Shown here: in pieces, positions 62,792-64,000 of the stretch
How positions within the stretch are numbered: position 1 is the first letter of the stretch
Layout: every line of letters starts with the position of its first letter
Assembly: GCA_021295815.1 (NCBI GenBank)
Contig: JAGWBQ010000013.1
Span: 46,923-110,922, forward strand
From: Gemmatimonadota bacterium
Lineage (GTDB): Bacteria; Gemmatimonadota; Gemmatimonadetes; Longimicrobiales; Gaopeijiaceae
Reading direction: 5' to 3'
Length of the DNA stretch: 64,000 nt
Made by a program: the position numbers and the translations under genes
Notes under the pieces: generated by a model
Told to the model about the DNA's origin: nothing
Database searches by the model: none
What the model saw: only the letters and a program-made list of their open reading frames with translations

Positions 62792-64000
62792 TGAAGGAGT
62801 CGCCCCGGGAAATCAGCCGCAGGAGCGCCCTCAGGCTCGGAGTGGCCGGCATGGGCGCGGCCGGGATCGGGAACGCCCTTCTCGCCACCGAGGGCCGCTC
62901 GGCGGTCTCGAAGGCCTTGCGCCAGGACCAGGAGCTGGGCCCTGCGCCCGCCCGCCCGTTTGCCGCCGACCCGATGGAAGTCGTGCGCGTCGGGTTCGTC
63001 GGCGTGGGAGGCATGGGGGGAGCCCACGTGCGCAACTTCATCCGTCTGGACGGGGTCGAAATCCGTTCGATCTGCGATATCGACGCAGATCGGGCCGGAG
63101 AAGTGGCCTCGTGGGTCACGGACGCTCACGAAAATCGGCCCGAGCTCTACACCCGCGGCGAGCGGGACTTCGAGCGCATGTGCGCCGAAGAGGAGCTGGA
63201 TCTCGTCTTCACCGCGACTCCCTGGGAGTGGCACGTGCCGATCTGTCTGGCCGCGATGGAGAACGGCAAGCACGCGGCCACCGAGGTGCCCGCCGCCTAC
63301 ACGGTGGACGACTGCTGGGCCCTCGTCGAGCATGCCGAGCGCTACGGGCGTCACTGCGTCATGATGGAGAACTGCAACTACGACCGGCCCGAGATGATGG
63401 TCTTCCACATGGCGCGCCTCGGAGTCCTGGGCGAGGTTCTCCACGCCGAATGCGGCTATCTCCACGACCTGCGGGCGATCAAGTTTTCGGAATCGGGAGA
63501 GGGACTCTGGCGGCGCGCCCACTCGATGACCAGGAACGGCAATCTCTATCCCACCCACGGACTCGGTCCCGTGGCGAACGTCATGGACGTCAACCGCGGC
63601 GACCGTCTCGACTACCTCGTTTCCATGAGCTCGCCTTCGCGGGGGCTCCAGGAATGGGCGCGTGAGCACTACCCCGAGGGTCACGCCAAGCGGCGCGAGC
63701 GTTACGTCCTCGGAGATGTCAACGTCACCCTGATCCGCACCGTGCGCGGACGCACCATCTACTTGAGCCACGACACCAACCTTCCCCGACCGTATTCGCG
63801 CATCCACCTCGTGCAGGGAACCCGCGGGCTCTTCCAAGGCTACCCGAACCGGGTCCACCTCGAGGGGTCCAGCCCCGACCATCGCTGGCAGGACTGGGAA
63901 GACCTGCGCGAGGAGTACGACCACCCTCTCTGGAAGGACCTGGAAGAGCGTTCGGCAGGCGCAGGCCACGGCGGGATGGACTACATCGAGGACTACCGCC
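62788..64000 (+). CDS. Tat-exported GH109-type Gfo/Idh protein (cut by window edge)
   Basis: 404 codons are open to the window end. A twin-arginine signal S-R-R-S-A-L-R-L is followed by a Rossmann domain (V-G-F-V-G-V-G-G-M-G-G) and a substrate domain. T-E-V-P-A-A replaces the E-K-P of ordinary Gfo/Idh members. With D-V-N-R-G-D-R, Y-D-H-P-L-W and G-H-G-G-M-D these features fit glycoside hydrolase family 109, NAD-dependent alpha-N-acetylgalactosaminidase-like enzymes. A role in glycan breakdown outside the cytoplasm is likely. ATG 62788 is preceded by GGAGG at about 10 nt. The C-terminus is missing. Confidence 0.85.
   Translation, partial: MMKESPREISRRSALRLGVAGMGAAGIGNALLATEGRSAVSKALRQDQELGPAPARPFAADPMEVVRVGFVGVGGMGGAHVRNFIRLDGVEIRSICDIDADRAGEVASWVTDAHENRPELYTRGERDFERMCAEEELDLVFTATPWEWHVPICLAAMENGKHAATEVPAAYTVDDCWALVEHAERYGRHCVMMENCNYDRPEMMVFHMARLGVLGEVLHAECGYLHDLRAIKFSESGEGLWRRAHSMTRNGNLYPTHGLGPVANVMDVNRGDRLDYLVSMSSPSRGLQEWAREHYPEGHAKRRERYVLGDVNVTLIRTVRGRTIYLSHDTNLPRPYSRIHLVQGTRGLFQGYPNRVHLEGSSPDHRWQDWEDLREEYDHPLWKDLEERSAGAGHGGMDYIEDYR

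Overview
The window is one continuous, GC-rich bacterial chromosome segment with very dense coding, many 4-nt start/stop overlaps (ATGA, GTGA, TTGA) and frequent GTG/TTG starts. The gene content suggests a Gram-negative heterotroph with an outer membrane (LolA, Lnt, TolC, TonB-dependent receptor). Carboxypeptidase-regulatory/TonB-plug proteins, a beta-propeller remnant with an F-G-G-x-G-x-G-P-G-E-F motif, a single-chain glycyl-tRNA synthetase and the order aroQ-efp-accB-accC-ftsK-lolA-rimO-lnt fit the phylum Gemmatimonadota. That assignment is an inference from gene content; no rRNA gene is present. I saw no tRNA, rRNA, CRISPR array, intact transposase or phage gene.

Layout. 1-436 is the start of a PpiD/SurA-type periplasmic chaperone reading out of the window. 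764-11953 is a long + strand housekeeping operon: TPR-AroQ fusion, efp, accB, accC, ftsK, lolA, rimO, a Gfo/Idh oxidoreductase and lnt. It is followed by a tandem pair of small two-helix membrane proteins with identical ends and diverged cores (11942-12652) and a decayed beta-propeller gene (12673-13053). 13179-16689 (- strand) holds glyS, a sodium:neurotransmitter-type symporter and nth. 17106-26521 (+) holds nfuA, an HD-domain protein, a 37-residue MetS-like transporter subunit, carB, a deacetylase, an M24 peptidase and priA. 26562-28448 holds an orphan ORF, an HNH nuclease and a QueD-like protein without the usual cysteine.

28445-37490 is an envelope-stress and efflux region. One ECF sigma factor is followed by a membrane protein, a Spy/CpxP-like protein and a TolC/ABC/HlyD/MacB-like efflux set. 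It faces a second sigma/anti-sigma pair that runs into a double-PDZ protein carrying a 33-bp tandem repeat. 37699-45180 carries thrC, a carboxypeptidase-like gene split between two frames, a TonB receptor, an Xaa-Pro peptidase and a MetF-like protein.

45318-60092 carries two molybdoenzyme systems back to back. The first is a xanthine-dehydrogenase-family S/L/M enzyme with a Tat signal on the [2Fe-2S] subunit and a membrane cytochrome b. Its L and M genes are bracketed by two copies of an inverted-repeat-ended intergenic element. The second is a cytoplasmic-facing complex-iron-sulfur enzyme: a fused ferredoxin-NrfD membrane subunit, a 981-residue molybdopterin catalytic subunit and a TorD chaperone, followed by a SulP anion transporter. 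This layout recalls the sulfite oxidase SoeABC, but the substrate is not shown by the sequence. The window ends with a small membrane protein, a stand-alone carboxypeptidase-like/TonB-plug protein, an exported amidohydrolase and a Tat-exported GH109-type Gfo/Idh protein cut by the window edge.
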